Shown here: piece by piece, positions 1 through 8,558 of the stretch
Numbering within the stretch: the first letter of the stretch is position 1
Layout of the letters: each line of letters opens with the position of its first letter
Assembly: GCA_021155195.1 (NCBI GenBank)
Contig: JAJNPV010000021.1
Coordinates: forward strand, 124,001-188,000
Direction: 5' to 3'
Length of the DNA: 64,000 nucleotides
Source of the DNA: Ohtaekwangia sp.
Lineage (GTDB): Bacteria > Bacteroidota > Bacteroidia > Cytophagales > Cyclobacteriaceae
Made by a program: the position numbers and the translations under genes
Notes under the pieces: generated by a model
Told to the model about the DNA's origin: nothing
Database searches by the model: none
What the model saw: the letters and a program-made list of their open reading frames with translations, nothing else

Positions 1-780
1 CTGCATAAGAATCTTTCGGTGGGTGTAAAGGCAACATATCTTTTTAGTTCAATTATTAATGAGTACTCAAATGGACTATCACAAAGTACGCAGCCGATAA
101 CATACATCTCTACTGTGTATGAGAGAACCTATGTTAAGGATTTTAATTTTACATTAGGGATTTCCTACCATAAGGATTCTGTATTCCGCAAAAATTATAA
201 CTTTAACATGGGGTTGGTTTACGACTTTAAATCCGACTTAAATACGTTGTATACGGCACGGGTTGAACGAAGGGATTTATCGGGTAAGCCAGTTGATTCA
301 ACTACATTAATCAATAATGTTCCTGGCTTCATCACCTTACCCCAAGCGCTTTCTGGTGGAATATCCTTTGGCAAGGGAATGAAATGGACAACAGGAATTG
401 ATTATACATTTCTTAATTATTCTCAATTTCGTGATATCAATGGTTTAAGTCAGGGAGCTACCGATGGTTGGAGAATAGCCTGGGGCTCGGAATTTACCCC
501 AGATCCGTCTGCGTTAGGTAGTTATTTGAAGCGAATGACTTACCGAACAGGTGTAAGCTATGATAAACTACCATATTTGATTAACGGAACAACAGTTAGG
601 GATTTTGGCATTAATTTTGGGTTCTCTATGCCTGTAAGTAGATTATCAAGCCTTGATTTTGCAGTTAAGGTTGGAAAAAGAGGAAACTTGAATGATAATA
701 CAATTGAAGAAAACTATTTTAAAATTTATTTTGGCGTGACTTTTAATGATCAATGGTTTATTAGAAGGAGATTTGATTAA
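1..780 (+). CDS. Outer-membrane beta-barrel protein, C-terminal part
   Basis: The frame is open from the first base, so the gene begins upstream of the window and only its last 259 codons are present. The visible part is a run of amphipathic, aromatic-rich strands separated by short polar turns, ending in a stretch FGVTFNDQWFIRRRFD. That layout is typical of a Bacteroidota outer-membrane beta-barrel, loosely like FadL-type transport proteins. It is followed after 13 bases by a secreted repeat protein and then lptC, a neighbourhood that suggests envelope work. The family cannot be fixed from this fragment. Confidence 0.7.
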   Translation: MHKNLSVGVKATYLFSSIINEYSNGLSQSTQPITYISTVYERTYVKDFNFTLGISYHKDSVFRKNYNFNMGLVYDFKSDLNTLYTARVERRDLSGKPVDSTTLINNVPGFITLPQALSGGISFGKGMKWTTGIDYTFLNYSQFRDINGLSQGATDGWRIAWGSEFTPDPSALGSYLKRMTYRTGVSYDKLPYLINGTTVRDFGINFGFSMPVSRLSSLDFAVKVGKRGNLNDNTIEENYFKIYFGVTFNDQWFIRRRFD

Positions 781-793
781 AATTTACAGTACT

Positions 794-2113
794 ATGAAAA
801 TGAAAATGAAATCATCACTATTAGGATTAACCCTTGTAATCCTTACTTCCGTTTCTGGTTATACCCAGTGCAAAGAAGTTAAATGGCCCGAAGACAAAGC
901 AAAAGCTGAAGAGTCTGTAGCGATATATGGTGATGCTTTAAAACAAAAGAATTACAGAGGGGCAGTTAAAGCTTTTCAATGGATGCTTAAGAATGCCCCA
1001 GACTGGAATACCCGCCTTTACATAGACGGAACAGACATTTATAACAACCTGGCAGCAGCCGAAAAAGACCCTGCAAAAAAACAGGTGTATGTTGACTCAT
1101 TAATGATGTTATATGATATGCGTATAACTCAGTGTGGTGACGAGGTGAATGTATTAAACCGGAAAGCCATCTATGCTGCCACCTACAATGCTCAAAACAA
1201 AGCTAAAACTGCCGAAGTGCTGGCATTGTACGATAAGGTTTTTCAAATCAGCGGCAACAATGTGTTAGAAAACAACCTGATGACCTACATGCAAGTCATT
1301 CAATTGAATGATGCTCTTTTGAAAAATATGACCGATGAACAGATTTTGCAACGCTACGATAAGTTATCGGAAGTAATTGATGCTAAAATCAAAAAAGCTC
1401 AGGCAGAAAACAAACAAGCTGACGTAGATAGACTTAAAAAAACCAAAAGTGCTATTGATGACATCTTGATTAAAATTGTAAAGGTGGATTGTGAATTTGT
1501 GAAAACTAATCTAGAGCCTAAATTCAAACAAAACCCTGCTGACATTGTACTGGCTAAAAGAATATTCCAGTTTATGACAACTGGTGGTTGTATTGAAGAT
1601 CCACTTTGGTTACAAACTGCAGAAATTATCCATAAGGAAAGCCCTGATTATGGATTAGCTATAAACATGGCTAAAATTTATGCAAAGAATGGAAATATGG
1701 ATAAGGCAGAAGCGCTGGCAAATGAAGCTGTGGAATTAGCCTCCACTCCTGCTAACAAAGAAACTTCAAATATTTTTGTAGGCGACTTGTTGGCCCAAAA
1801 GGGAAGTAAGTCGGCAGCGCGTGAAGCGTACCGTAAAGCGGGTAAAGAAGGGTTAGAAAAAATTGGTGATTTGTATATGGGTGCTGGTAAGGATTGTTCA
1901 AAAGGGGTTAGCATCGCTGAAGATCGCTTGGTATATCTTGCTGCATACGACATGTATTCTAAAGCGGGCAATGGAGCAAAGATGGCTCAAGCAAAAGCTC
2001 AATTTCCTTCAGTTACAGAATTGTTTGAGTTAAACTGGAAAGAGGGCGAAACAAAATCACTTTCATGCTGGGTAGGCGAAACTGTAGTGTTACGTACCCG
2101 CGGTAAAGAATAA
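794..2113 (+). CDS. Secreted tetratricopeptide-repeat-like protein
   Basis: This 439-residue protein begins MKMKMKSSLLGLTLVILTSV, a signal peptide ending near GYTQ. I chose the ATG at 794 because the longer frame from 746 overlaps the previous gene and puts non-signal residues in front. The mature part is alpha-helical, with helix pairs such as YGDALKQKNYRGAVKAFQWM and, near residues 290-375, NMAKIYAKNGNMDKAEALAN, which read as degenerate TPR units. Several cysteines are spread along the chain. It probably acts in the periplasm as a scaffold. It lies between an outer-membrane protein and lptC, and a terminator follows it. The exact role is not recognised. Confidence 0.75.
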   Translation: MKMKMKSSLLGLTLVILTSVSGYTQCKEVKWPEDKAKAEESVAIYGDALKQKNYRGAVKAFQWMLKNAPDWNTRLYIDGTDIYNNLAAAEKDPAKKQVYVDSLMMLYDMRITQCGDEVNVLNRKAIYAATYNAQNKAKTAEVLALYDKVFQISGNNVLENNLMTYMQVIQLNDALLKNMTDEQILQRYDKLSEVIDAKIKKAQAENKQADVDRLKKTKSAIDDILIKIVKVDCEFVKTNLEPKFKQNPADIVLAKRIFQFMTTGGCIEDPLWLQTAEIIHKESPDYGLAINMAKIYAKNGNMDKAEALANEAVELASTPANKETSNIFVGDLLAQKGSKSAAREAYRKAGKEGLEKIGDLYMGAGKDCSKGVSIAEDRLVYLAAYDMYSKAGNGAKMAQAKAQFPSVTELFELNWKEGETKSLSCWVGETVVLRTRGKE

Positions 2114-2136
2114 AAATTTAATTCAAATCTTCATAG

Positions 2137-2160
2137 AAGGCTGGCTGAAAGGCCAGCCTT
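2137..2160 (+). terminator. Rho-independent terminator after the TPR gene
   Basis: A 9-bp perfect stem AAGGCTGGC/GCCAGCCTT with a 6-base loop is followed by the T-rich run TCTTTATTT. It separates the TPR gene from lptC, which starts only 12 bases downstream. Confidence 0.8.
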
Positions 2161-2171
2161 CTTTATTTCAA

Positions 2172-2717
2172 ATGAATTCAAAATCCCATATCATAAAATT
2201 CAGTAGTTTAATCTTGCTGCTTTTGACGTGTTTCCTTTCGGGATGCGATCAGCTGGAGACGACAAAGCCTGTTATTTATGAAGGCCCCCTGAGCGAAGCG
2301 GAAGAAGTAACAATGTTTTATACCGAAAAAGAGGTAGTAAAAGTAATGATGAAGGCTAAGAAGATCTTCGAATTTCAAAATGGAGATCAGGAATTCCCGG
2401 AAGGAATTTATATTGAATTTTATGACGAGTTCGGAAAAAAAACATCTACGTTAAAAGCGAATAGTGCCTATTTTTTTAAAGACGAAAATAAATGGCGTGG
2501 TCGCGGTGCGGTAGAAGTAATCAATATTGAAAAGCAAGAGCAACTAAACACTGAAGAGTTATTCTGGAAACGAGATACAAAAAAAATCTCTACCGATAAA
2601 TTCGTGACCATCAAACTTCAAAATGAAGTTATTTATGGCACCGGGTTAGAGGCCGATCAGGATTTATCAAACTATCAGATTAAAAATCCAGAAGGCGAAT
2701 TTGAAGTTGAAGATTAA
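2172..2717 (+). CDS. lptC: LPS export protein LptC (lipoprotein form)
   Basis: This 181-residue protein has a hydrophobic N-terminus ending in the lipobox LSGC near residue 25, so it is predicted to be a lipoprotein rather than the single-TM form of Escherichia coli. The rest reads as the LptC/OstA-like beta-jellyroll: GIYIEFYDEFGKKTSTLKAN at about 80-100, then YFFKDENKWRGRGAVEVIN, TEELFWKRDTKKI and VIYGTGLEAD. In the Lpt pathway LptC accepts lipopolysaccharide from LptBFG and passes it to LptA. The upstream gene order (outer-membrane protein, TPR protein) recurs next to lptC in Bacteroidota, from memory. Confidence 0.85.
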   Translation: MNSKSHIIKFSSLILLLLTCFLSGCDQLETTKPVIYEGPLSEAEEVTMFYTEKEVVKVMMKAKKIFEFQNGDQEFPEGIYIEFYDEFGKKTSTLKANSAYFFKDENKWRGRGAVEVINIEKQEQLNTEELFWKRDTKKISTDKFVTIKLQNEVIYGTGLEADQDLSNYQIKNPEGEFEVED

Positions 2718-2755
2718 TAAAAATCCAGAAATTTAACCTTGCATTCTCCCTACCT

Positions 2756-2914
2756 ATGAAACTGTTAGATATCATCATTCTCTCGTTAGCTGCTTTTTTT
2801 GTCATCATAGGCATCTACGAAACCATGACGGTTGGGATAGGACAAGCCTATTGGGAAGTGATGATGGCTATAATGCTATTTTTCATTTACACCTTTCGGA
2901 AGTTAAAAAAATAA
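2756..2914 (+). CDS. Small two-segment membrane protein (52 aa)
   Basis: The reading frame runs from ATG at 2756 to TAA at 2912-2914. The product is almost wholly hydrophobic: a first span at about residues 4-20 (LLDIIILSLAAFFVIIG), a short polar turn YETMTVGIGQAYWE, a second span MMAIMLFFIYTF and a basic tail RKLKK. It sits 38 bases after lptC on the same strand. Function is not recognised. Its clean start and stop and membrane-like composition suggest a real gene, possibly associated with envelope biogenesis. Confidence 0.6.
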   Translation: MKLLDIIILSLAAFFVIIGIYETMTVGIGQAYWEVMMAIMLFFIYTFRKLKK

Positions 2915-3014
2915 GAGGTAAGACTGCTGGCGGTTTACGGCCTTTGTCCAATTAGAATTCTCTCTAACTACCTGATTTACAACTCCTATTAATTCAGGTA
3001 ATATCAAAACTCAC

Positions 3015-3045
3015 TTTGCTGATTTGATATAACGGGTTAAATTTG
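3015..3045 (+). promoter_or_regulatory. Bacteroidota-type promoter of ppiD
   Basis: A TTTG element at 3015-3018 is followed after exactly 19 bases by TAAATTTG at 3038-3045. This matches the Bacteroidota primary-sigma consensus TTTG / TAnnTTTG. Transcription would start near 3052, leaving a leader of about 80 bases. Confidence 0.7.
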
Positions 3046-3133
3046 CGGTTCTTTAAACAAAAAGAAGGCTCTTTTAAACAAAAAAAGCCTCAAAACGAGA
3101 TTTAAACAGATTCAACATTTATAATTTTCTCTT

Positions 3134-5266
3134 ATGGCATTGATAGGAACATTGAGGAACAAGATGACCAAGTGGGTAGTAGGCTTTGTGGCAATCGCAA
3201 TTTCTGCCTTTGTACTAAACGACCTTTTTGGAAACGGGCCTCGCTCAGTATTTGGAAACGAAAACACAGTTGGAGAGATTGGTGGCAGCACCATTACCCT
3301 TGAGGAATATCAAGCCGCTATCCAGGAACGTGAAAATAACTACATCCTTAATTTTGGCCGTCAGCCTGGCGATCGCGAAAGACCGTTATTACAGCAGCAA
3401 GCCTGGGAATTGTTGATCGCTAAAAGAGCTATTAAGCCACAATTTGAAAAAGTAGGAGTTCAGGTAACTACCGATGAAGTGTGGGACATGATTCAGGGAA
3501 AGAATATTGATGAGAATGTAAAATCTTCTTTTTTGGATTCGGCAGGAAATTTCGATCGTAGCCGATTATTGCAATACATTAACCAATTCAATATTCCGGC
3601 ACCCATTGATCCGCAGGCAGCAGCGGGTTTTAATGAAGCCAAATACCGATGGACTACTTTTCAACAGGATTTAGGATTGGGTCGCGAACGCATTAAGTAC
3701 GAAAACCTAATCGTGAAAACCAACTACGTTACTGAAGCTGAGGCTGAGCGTGATTATCATACACAAAATGATGTTGCCGAAGTTAAGTATCTATACGTTC
3801 CCTATTTTGTAGTGAGCGATTCATCCATCAAAGTTTCGGATAGCGACTTGAAAGACTACTATAACCGTAATAAGGAAAAGTATAAGGCTGAACAAACTCG
3901 CAGCCTAAGTTATGTTTCTTTCCCAATTGAAGCTTCCTCAGCCGATTCAACTGAGATTAAGTTAGAATTAGAAAAAATTGCAAACGACTTTAAAACTGTA
4001 ACAGAAGATTCATTGTTTGCCGCAGCAAATACCGAAGGCAATGAGCCATTAACAAGGTATACAGCTTCCACACTGCCTGCATTTTTAGCTGATAAAAGTC
4101 AATTAACCATTGGCAATGTAATCGGCCCTGTATTAGATGGTGGGTCGTACAAAGTTGTTAAAATTGTAAAATCAGGCTTAGATACAATTGGCACAGCAAG
4201 AGCGAGTCACATCTTATTTAAATGGGATGATGAGACTGATGCTGCCAAAAAAATTGCCAAAGAAAAGGCAAGAAAAGTGCTTGCTGAAATTAAAGGTGGA
4301 GCAAGCTTTGCAGCCAAGGCGCGCGAGTTCGGCACCGATGCCTCTGCAAGCCAAGGTGGGGACTTAGGTTCTTTTTCATCGGGTGGTATGGTTAAAGAAT
4401 TTGAAAAACCTGTATTCGCAGCAAAGAAAACTGGTTTGCTTAGTGATGTTGTAGAAACTCAATATGGTTATCATATTATTGACGTAACCGAATTAGTGGA
4501 TTACACTTCCTATACTGTTGCAACCATAGAACTGGAAATAGCTCCCAGTGACGAAACCCAAAATGAAGCATACTTGAAAGCGCAAAACTTCGCTATCGAC
4601 TTATCCGGCTTAGATGATTTCACGGCTCGTGCCAAGGAAGAAAATTTGATGGTGATGACTGCAAACGATTTGAAAACAGCCGATCGCAGAATCAATAACC
4701 TTGGCGAAGCGCGTAGCCTGGTAACCTGGTTATTTCGCGATGCGAAAATTGGAAAAGTATCAGATGTATTTCCGTTGGATACCGATTATGTGGTAGCTAT
4801 TATGACTGATGAAACCGAGGAAGGCATTCGTTCATTCAATGATGTGAAAGATGAAATTAGCCCAGCCGTACGTAATGAGGTAAAAGGAAAGCAAATTATA
4901 GAAAAATTAAAAGGTAAAACCGGTTCCTTCGATGAGTTGGCGAAGCTTTTTGGTACTGATGCAATCATAGGTTCATCCAGTGACTTAAAGTTGAACTCAA
5001 ACACATTGCCTAGTGTAGGGTTAGATCCTGTAGCCGTGGGTAAAATTTTCTCGCTTGAAAATGGCAAACGATCTGAGCCTTTTGCTGGAGAAAATGGCGT
5101 ATTGGTAGCCGAACTGCAAAACAAAACTATTGCTCCTGCAGTGGGTGATTACAGCGTGTTCCGCAACCAATTACTTCAGGGTTTAAATGGCAAATCAGCT
5201 TATGCGATATCCGAGGCTTTGAAAGCAGGTGCTAATATTGAAGATAAGCGTTACAAGTTCTTTTAG
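3134..5266 (+). CDS. ppiD: PpiD/SurA-type peptidyl-prolyl isomerase
   Basis: This 710-residue protein starts with a short cytoplasmic segment MALIGTLRNKMTKW and one membrane span (about 14-31), then an N-terminal SurA-like helical domain containing QQQAWELLIAKRAIKPQFE. A parvulin-type rotamase domain lies at about residues 355-455, with hallmark pieces ARASHILFKW, GGASFAAKAREFGTDASA, GGDLGSFSSGGMVKEFE and TQYGYHIIDV. A second, degenerate parvulin-like segment follows. PpiD proteins are membrane-anchored periplasmic chaperones for outer-membrane and secreted proteins. It has its own promoter and terminator. Length fits the Bacteroidota PpiD group (around 700). Confidence 0.9.
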   Translation: MALIGTLRNKMTKWVVGFVAIAISAFVLNDLFGNGPRSVFGNENTVGEIGGSTITLEEYQAAIQERENNYILNFGRQPGDRERPLLQQQAWELLIAKRAIKPQFEKVGVQVTTDEVWDMIQGKNIDENVKSSFLDSAGNFDRSRLLQYINQFNIPAPIDPQAAAGFNEAKYRWTTFQQDLGLGRERIKYENLIVKTNYVTEAEAERDYHTQNDVAEVKYLYVPYFVVSDSSIKVSDSDLKDYYNRNKEKYKAEQTRSLSYVSFPIEASSADSTEIKLELEKIANDFKTVTEDSLFAAANTEGNEPLTRYTASTLPAFLADKSQLTIGNVIGPVLDGGSYKVVKIVKSGLDTIGTARASHILFKWDDETDAAKKIAKEKARKVLAEIKGGASFAAKAREFGTDASASQGGDLGSFSSGGMVKEFEKPVFAAKKTGLLSDVVETQYGYHIIDVTELVDYTSYTVATIELEIAPSDETQNEAYLKAQNFAIDLSGLDDFTARAKEENLMVMTANDLKTADRRINNLGEARSLVTWLFRDAKIGKVSDVFPLDTDYVVAIMTDETEEGIRSFNDVKDEISPAVRNEVKGKQIIEKLKGKTGSFDELAKLFGTDAIIGSSSDLKLNSNTLPSVGLDPVAVGKIFSLENGKRSEPFAGENGVLVAELQNKTIAPAVGDYSVFRNQLLQGLNGKSAYAISEALKAGANIEDKRYKFF

Positions 5267-5286
5267 TATTCTTTAACAGAAAATAC

Positions 5287-5317
5287 AGGCGTCCTGAGCA
5301 TTGAGTTCAGGACGCCT
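5287..5317 (+). terminator. Terminator after ppiD
   Basis: An 11-bp perfect stem, AGGCGTCCTGA pairing with TCAGGACGCCT around a 9-base loop, is followed by TTTT, 20 bases after the ppiD stop. Confidence 0.85.
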
Positions 5318-5335
5318 TTTATTTAATATTCAATT

Positions 5336-5599
5336 ATGGACGAGCAGTGGTTCGAAAATTTCAAGGTTCAATTGGATCAATATTATGCCTGGCCTGCACT
5401 ATATACATTTAAGTTTATTGTACCTACAGGTAAAGAGGCTGAATTAAAGACCCTATTTCATAATCACACCACAACTGAAAGACCCTCTAAAAAAGGAAAC
5501 TATACAAGTGTAACCGTTGACGTGATGGCACCTAACAGTGAGGCAGTAGTTGAGTTTTATAAGGCGGCTACTAAAATTGAAGGAATCGTGGCTCTTTAA
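5336..5599 (+). CDS. DUF493 family protein
   Basis: This 87-residue protein has the YbeD/DUF493 pattern: a hydrophobic strand YTFKFIVPTG near residues 22-31, then helix-strand elements ending GNYTSVTVDVMAPNSEAVVEFY. The fold is a small ferredoxin-like alpha/beta domain also seen in regulatory ACT-like proteins. Its biochemical role is not established. It follows the ppiD terminator, so it is transcribed separately, with phhB 69 bases downstream. Confidence 0.75.
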   Translation: MDEQWFENFKVQLDQYYAWPALYTFKFIVPTGKEAELKTLFHNHTTTERPSKKGNYTSVTVDVMAPNSEAVVEFYKAATKIEGIVAL

Positions 5600-5668
5600 A
5601 CCATCTTAAGTTTACAATCGCATCGCTCTTTCTTCTAACTTTATTGCATCAATCAAAATAATAGCCTT

Positions 5669-5899
5669 ATGTGGAGAGAGGAGAACAATCGATTAAAGAA
5701 AACTTTCAAGTTTAAAGACTTTACAGAAGCCTTCGGGTTTATGACGAAAGTGGCTCTGATAGCTGAAAAAGCAGACCATCATCCGCTGTGGACAAATGTT
5801 TATAATACCGTAAGCTTTGAACTAAGTACGCATGATGCCGGTGACGTTGTTACGGACAAGGATCGCAATCTTGCCAAGGCAATCGATCAATTGTTATAA
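5669..5899 (+). CDS. phhB: 4a-hydroxytetrahydrobiopterin dehydratase (PCD)
   Basis: At 76 residues it is a minimal pterin-4a-carbinolamine dehydratase. The active-site signature EKADHHPLWTNVYNTVSFEL lies at residues 33-52, with the paired histidines that act in dehydration of the pterin carbinolamine. The C-terminus DAGDVVTDKDRNLAKAID also fits the family. The usual N-terminal extension of about 20 residues is missing, and no better upstream start was seen. PCD recycles tetrahydrobiopterin for aromatic amino-acid hydroxylases; whether such a hydroxylase exists here is outside the window. rsmI begins two bases after the stop. Confidence 0.85.
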   Translation: MWREENNRLKKTFKFKDFTEAFGFMTKVALIAEKADHHPLWTNVYNTVSFELSTHDAGDVVTDKDRNLAKAIDQLL

Positions 5900-5901
5900 T
5901 T

Positions 5902-6588
5902 GTGGAAGAAATAAAGACCTCCTTATACCTTGTCCCCACCCCGATTGGTAACCTTCAGGATATCACACTTCGCGCATTAGAAATTCTTAAATCAGTTGAT
6001 ACCATTTTAGCAGAGGACACGCGTACTTCAGGCTTTCTATTAAAGCATTACGCGATTTCAAAACCACTCCAGAGTTTCCATATTTTTAATGAACACAAAA
6101 CGTTGGCCGGATTGATCGCACGCATGCAAGCCGGTGAAGTCATGGCCTTAATTAGTGATGCGGGCACACCGGGTATTTCTGATCCTGGATTTTTATTGGT
6201 TCGTGAAACGTTAAAAGAAGGATTGAAGGTTGACTGTTTACCCGGGGCAACAGCACTTATTCCAGCCCTCGTAAAATCAGGATTTCCAACAGATCGATTT
6301 GTCTTCGAAGGGTTCCTGCCGCACAAAAAAGGTCGGCAAACCATGCTTAAAAAGTTAAGTGAAGAAGATCGCACATTAGTGCTTTATGAATCGCCTCATC
6401 GGCTTGTTAAAACACTTGAGCAGCTTGCTGAATTTTTTGGTCCTGAGCGAATGGTTTCTGTTTCGCGTGAGCTAACCAAACTTCATGAAGAAACCAAAAC
6501 CGGAGTTGTGACTGAGGTATTGGAGCATTTCAAGGAAAAAGATGTTAAAGGCGAAATTGTGATCGTGATCGATGGCAAAAAAGAATAA
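5902..6588 (+). CDS. rsmI: 16S rRNA 2'-O-ribose C1402 methyltransferase RsmI
   Basis: This 228-residue SAM-dependent tetrapyrrole-methylase-fold enzyme starts at GTG. Signatures are LYLVPTPIGNLQDITLRALE (about 8-27), the AEDTRTSGFLLKHY stretch, VMALISDAGTPGISDPGFLL and FVFEGFLPHKKGRQ. RsmI methylates the 2'-OH of C1402 in the ribosomal P site together with RsmH. The gene begins 2 bases after phhB and its last 17 bases overlap the start of the following membrane-protein gene, implying co-transcription and translational coupling. The C-terminal domain of longer family members is absent, common in Bacteroidota. Confidence 0.92.
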   Translation: MEEIKTSLYLVPTPIGNLQDITLRALEILKSVDTILAEDTRTSGFLLKHYAISKPLQSFHIFNEHKTLAGLIARMQAGEVMALISDAGTPGISDPGFLLVRETLKEGLKVDCLPGATALIPALVKSGFPTDRFVFEGFLPHKKGRQTMLKKLSEEDRTLVLYESPHRLVKTLEQLAEFFGPERMVSVSRELTKLHEETKTGVVTEVLEHFKEKDVKGEIVIVIDGKKE

Positions 6589-7348
6589 TGCAATATGGAA
6601 TCCGTGGGGCTTATTTGCGCTCTCATCAGTACTACTAGTAGCAGGATGGTTAATGAAATCATTTCCAGCACTCATCTTTGTAGGGATTGCTCCACTATTC
6701 GCAATTAGCGACCATGCTAACACAAGCAAAAATCCCTGGAATCGTTTCGAATTAATTCTGCTTGCGCTGGCTGGCGCATTGTTTGCAGGAATACTCTTTG
6801 ATTTACATCTACTCGTGCTTGTTCTGGCGCAAGCCATCGCTCTTACGCTCACCTTTGTTGGCTATTCATTTGCCTACCAACATTTGGGGTCGCGGTTAGG
6901 AAAATTTACAATCATCTTTTTTTGGTTAGGTATTGAGTACCTTTTTTTAGCACTTCCGTGGAGAGAACAAACTATCTTTCTGGCTAACTCGTTAAGTCTT
7001 TATCCAGACTGGACTAAATGGACACATCATGTGGGTTATCTTGGGATTTCGCTTTGGATATTGATTGTGAACCTTGTCTTTTATCTGTCGTTTTTTCAAA
7101 CTAAAACCTTTCAAGTGTATCTTTTCATACTGGCCATTATTTTAATCATACTCCCTCCACTCCTTTCTTACCAATTGGATACCCCAGGTGTAAATCGTTT
7201 GCAAATGATTTCGTTCTACACAAATGAATCGAATATATTAGATGCTCAAAACTTTAGGCAAGGTGAGGTAGTGGCGAAAACTTCGGCCTGGGTTTCTGTG
7301 TTAGTTGTTCTGTTGTCTTTTGTTAAATATCAAACTCAGAAAAAATGA
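6572..7348 (+). CDS. Lnt-like polytopic membrane protein lacking a nitrilase domain
   Basis: This 258-residue protein is nearly all transmembrane, with about eight spans. It resembles the N-terminal membrane part of apolipoprotein N-acyltransferase: LFALSSVLLVAGWLMKSFPA and PALIFVGIAPLFAI near the start, GALFAGILFDL, then HHVGYLGISLWILIVNLVFY, where Lnt has its conserved G-x-x-G-L-S...N segment before the catalytic domain. The carbon-nitrogen hydrolase domain with its Glu-Lys-Cys triad is missing; the chain ends in one last span and a basic tail. It overlaps rsmI by 17 bases and the next gene by 4. Lnt ancestry is inference from pattern; a function is not assigned. Confidence 0.6.
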   Translation: MAKKNNAIWNPWGLFALSSVLLVAGWLMKSFPALIFVGIAPLFAISDHANTSKNPWNRFELILLALAGALFAGILFDLHLLVLVLAQAIALTLTFVGYSFAYQHLGSRLGKFTIIFFWLGIEYLFLALPWREQTIFLANSLSLYPDWTKWTHHVGYLGISLWILIVNLVFYLSFFQTKTFQVYLFILAIILIILPPLLSYQLDTPGVNRLQMISFYTNESNILDAQNFRQGEVVAKTSAWVSVLVVLLSFVKYQTQKK

Positions 7349-8136
7349 ACTTATCTGAACTGGAAAAAGATGTAATCTCATTGTGTGAAGAAGTGGGTGA
7401 GTTCATGAGCAAAGAGTCTGAAAACTTTGATCTCTCCAAAATTGAGCAGAAAGGAAGTTTCAGCAACCTGGTTTCGTATGTTGATAAGGAGTCTGAAAAA
7501 AGATTAGTGGCACGGCTAAGCAAATTGCTGCCCGGCTCAGGTTTTTTAGCGGAGGAAGGAACCGAAACAAAAGGAACTAACGCATATCGTTGGATAATTG
7601 ATCCACTAGATGGCACAACTAATTATTTGCATGGGTTGCCCATTTATGCCATTAGTATTGGCCTGCAACAAAATGATAAAACCGTACTCGGTATAGTGTA
7701 CGATGTAAGTCACAAAGATTGTTATCATGCTATTGAAAACAATCCAGCCTATTGCAATCAAAAGGAAATTAGAATTTCACCTATCAATAAATTGGAAGAA
7801 AGTTTATTAGCAACGGGGTTTCCCTATTATCATTTAGATAAAAGAGAAAACTACCTGGAGATCATAAAAATATTTCTTGAAAAAACACATGGCATTCGCA
7901 GGTTAGGAAGCGCAGCAATGGACTTAGCCTACGTGGCCTGCGGCAAACTGGAAGGATTTTTTGAATACAATCTTTCTCCCTGGGATGTAGCCGGAGGAAC
8001 TTTTATTGTACAGCAAGCAGGAGGAATAGTAACCGATTTTAAAGGCGGTGAAAACTTTCTTCACGGTGGTGAGTTGTGTGCCGGTGGAAAAGTACATGCG
8101 GAGATGCTGCAACTCATTCAAAAGCACTGGTCTTAA
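7345..8136 (+). CDS. suhB: Inositol monophosphatase family protein
   Basis: This 263-residue member of the Mg-dependent Li-sensitive phosphatase family has the metal ligands in place: FLAEEGTE at about 68-75, WIIDPLDGTTNY (Asp86 and Asp89) and SPWDVAGG near residue 212. It would hydrolyse inositol 1-phosphate or a related sugar phosphate; the suhB name is by family and substrate is not provable here. The start overlaps the Lnt-like gene in an ATGA stop/start arrangement, so the two are translationally coupled. Length matches the family (about 260-270). Confidence 0.85.
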   Translation: MNLSELEKDVISLCEEVGEFMSKESENFDLSKIEQKGSFSNLVSYVDKESEKRLVARLSKLLPGSGFLAEEGTETKGTNAYRWIIDPLDGTTNYLHGLPIYAISIGLQQNDKTVLGIVYDVSHKDCYHAIENNPAYCNQKEIRISPINKLEESLLATGFPYYHLDKRENYLEIIKIFLEKTHGIRRLGSAAMDLAYVACGKLEGFFEYNLSPWDVAGGTFIVQQAGGIVTDFKGGENFLHGGELCAGGKVHAEMLQLIQKHWS

Positions 8137-8169
8137 TTTCACAAATACTGCAAGAAATAGCTTAACTGA

Positions 8170-8526
8170 ATGAAGTTCGAGAAGTCAAATCCAATCCTTT
8201 ATTCTAGAGATGTAGCGAAAAGCATCAAATACTATACGGAGGTTTTGGGATTTGAAGATTCCTGGGAATGGGGTAGTCCAACAGATTTTGGAGGTGTTGT
8301 AAAGGATGATGTAGAAATATTTTTCTGCTTAAACGCTCAGGGCAGTCCGGGTACATGGATCGCCATTATTGTGGATGATGTTGACGCGTATTTCAAAATC
8401 ATTAATGAGAAAGGAGCAAAAATTATCTCAGGACCCGAAAGCAAAGAATGGAATATGAGAGAAATGTTAGTGGAAGATCCTGATGGCCATAAAATCAGAT
8501 TTGGGCATAGAATTGAATGTGAGTAA
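8170..8526 (+). CDS. VOC (glyoxalase/bleomycin-resistance) family protein
   Basis: This 118-residue protein has the paired beta-alpha-beta-beta-beta modules of the vicinal-oxygen-chelate fold: NPILYSRDVAKSIKYYTEVL GFEDSWEW at the start and MREMLVEDPDGHKIRFGHRI at the end. A likely metal ligand Glu is present in VEIFFCLN and another His in the last strand. Substrate cannot be told. It lies 33 bases after suhB, probably in the same transcription unit, and converges with the permease gene on the other strand. Confidence 0.8.
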   Translation: MKFEKSNPILYSRDVAKSIKYYTEVLGFEDSWEWGSPTDFGGVVKDDVEIFFCLNAQGSPGTWIAIIVDDVDAYFKIINEKGAKIISGPESKEWNMREMLVEDPDGHKIRFGHRIECE

Positions 8527-8558
8527 TTTTATCATAAGTTCACAAAAAAAAATACCTT

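Noticed and set aside
746..793. Upstream start for the TPR gene
   Set aside because: It would overlap the barrel gene and place a charged stretch in front of a clear signal peptide at 794.
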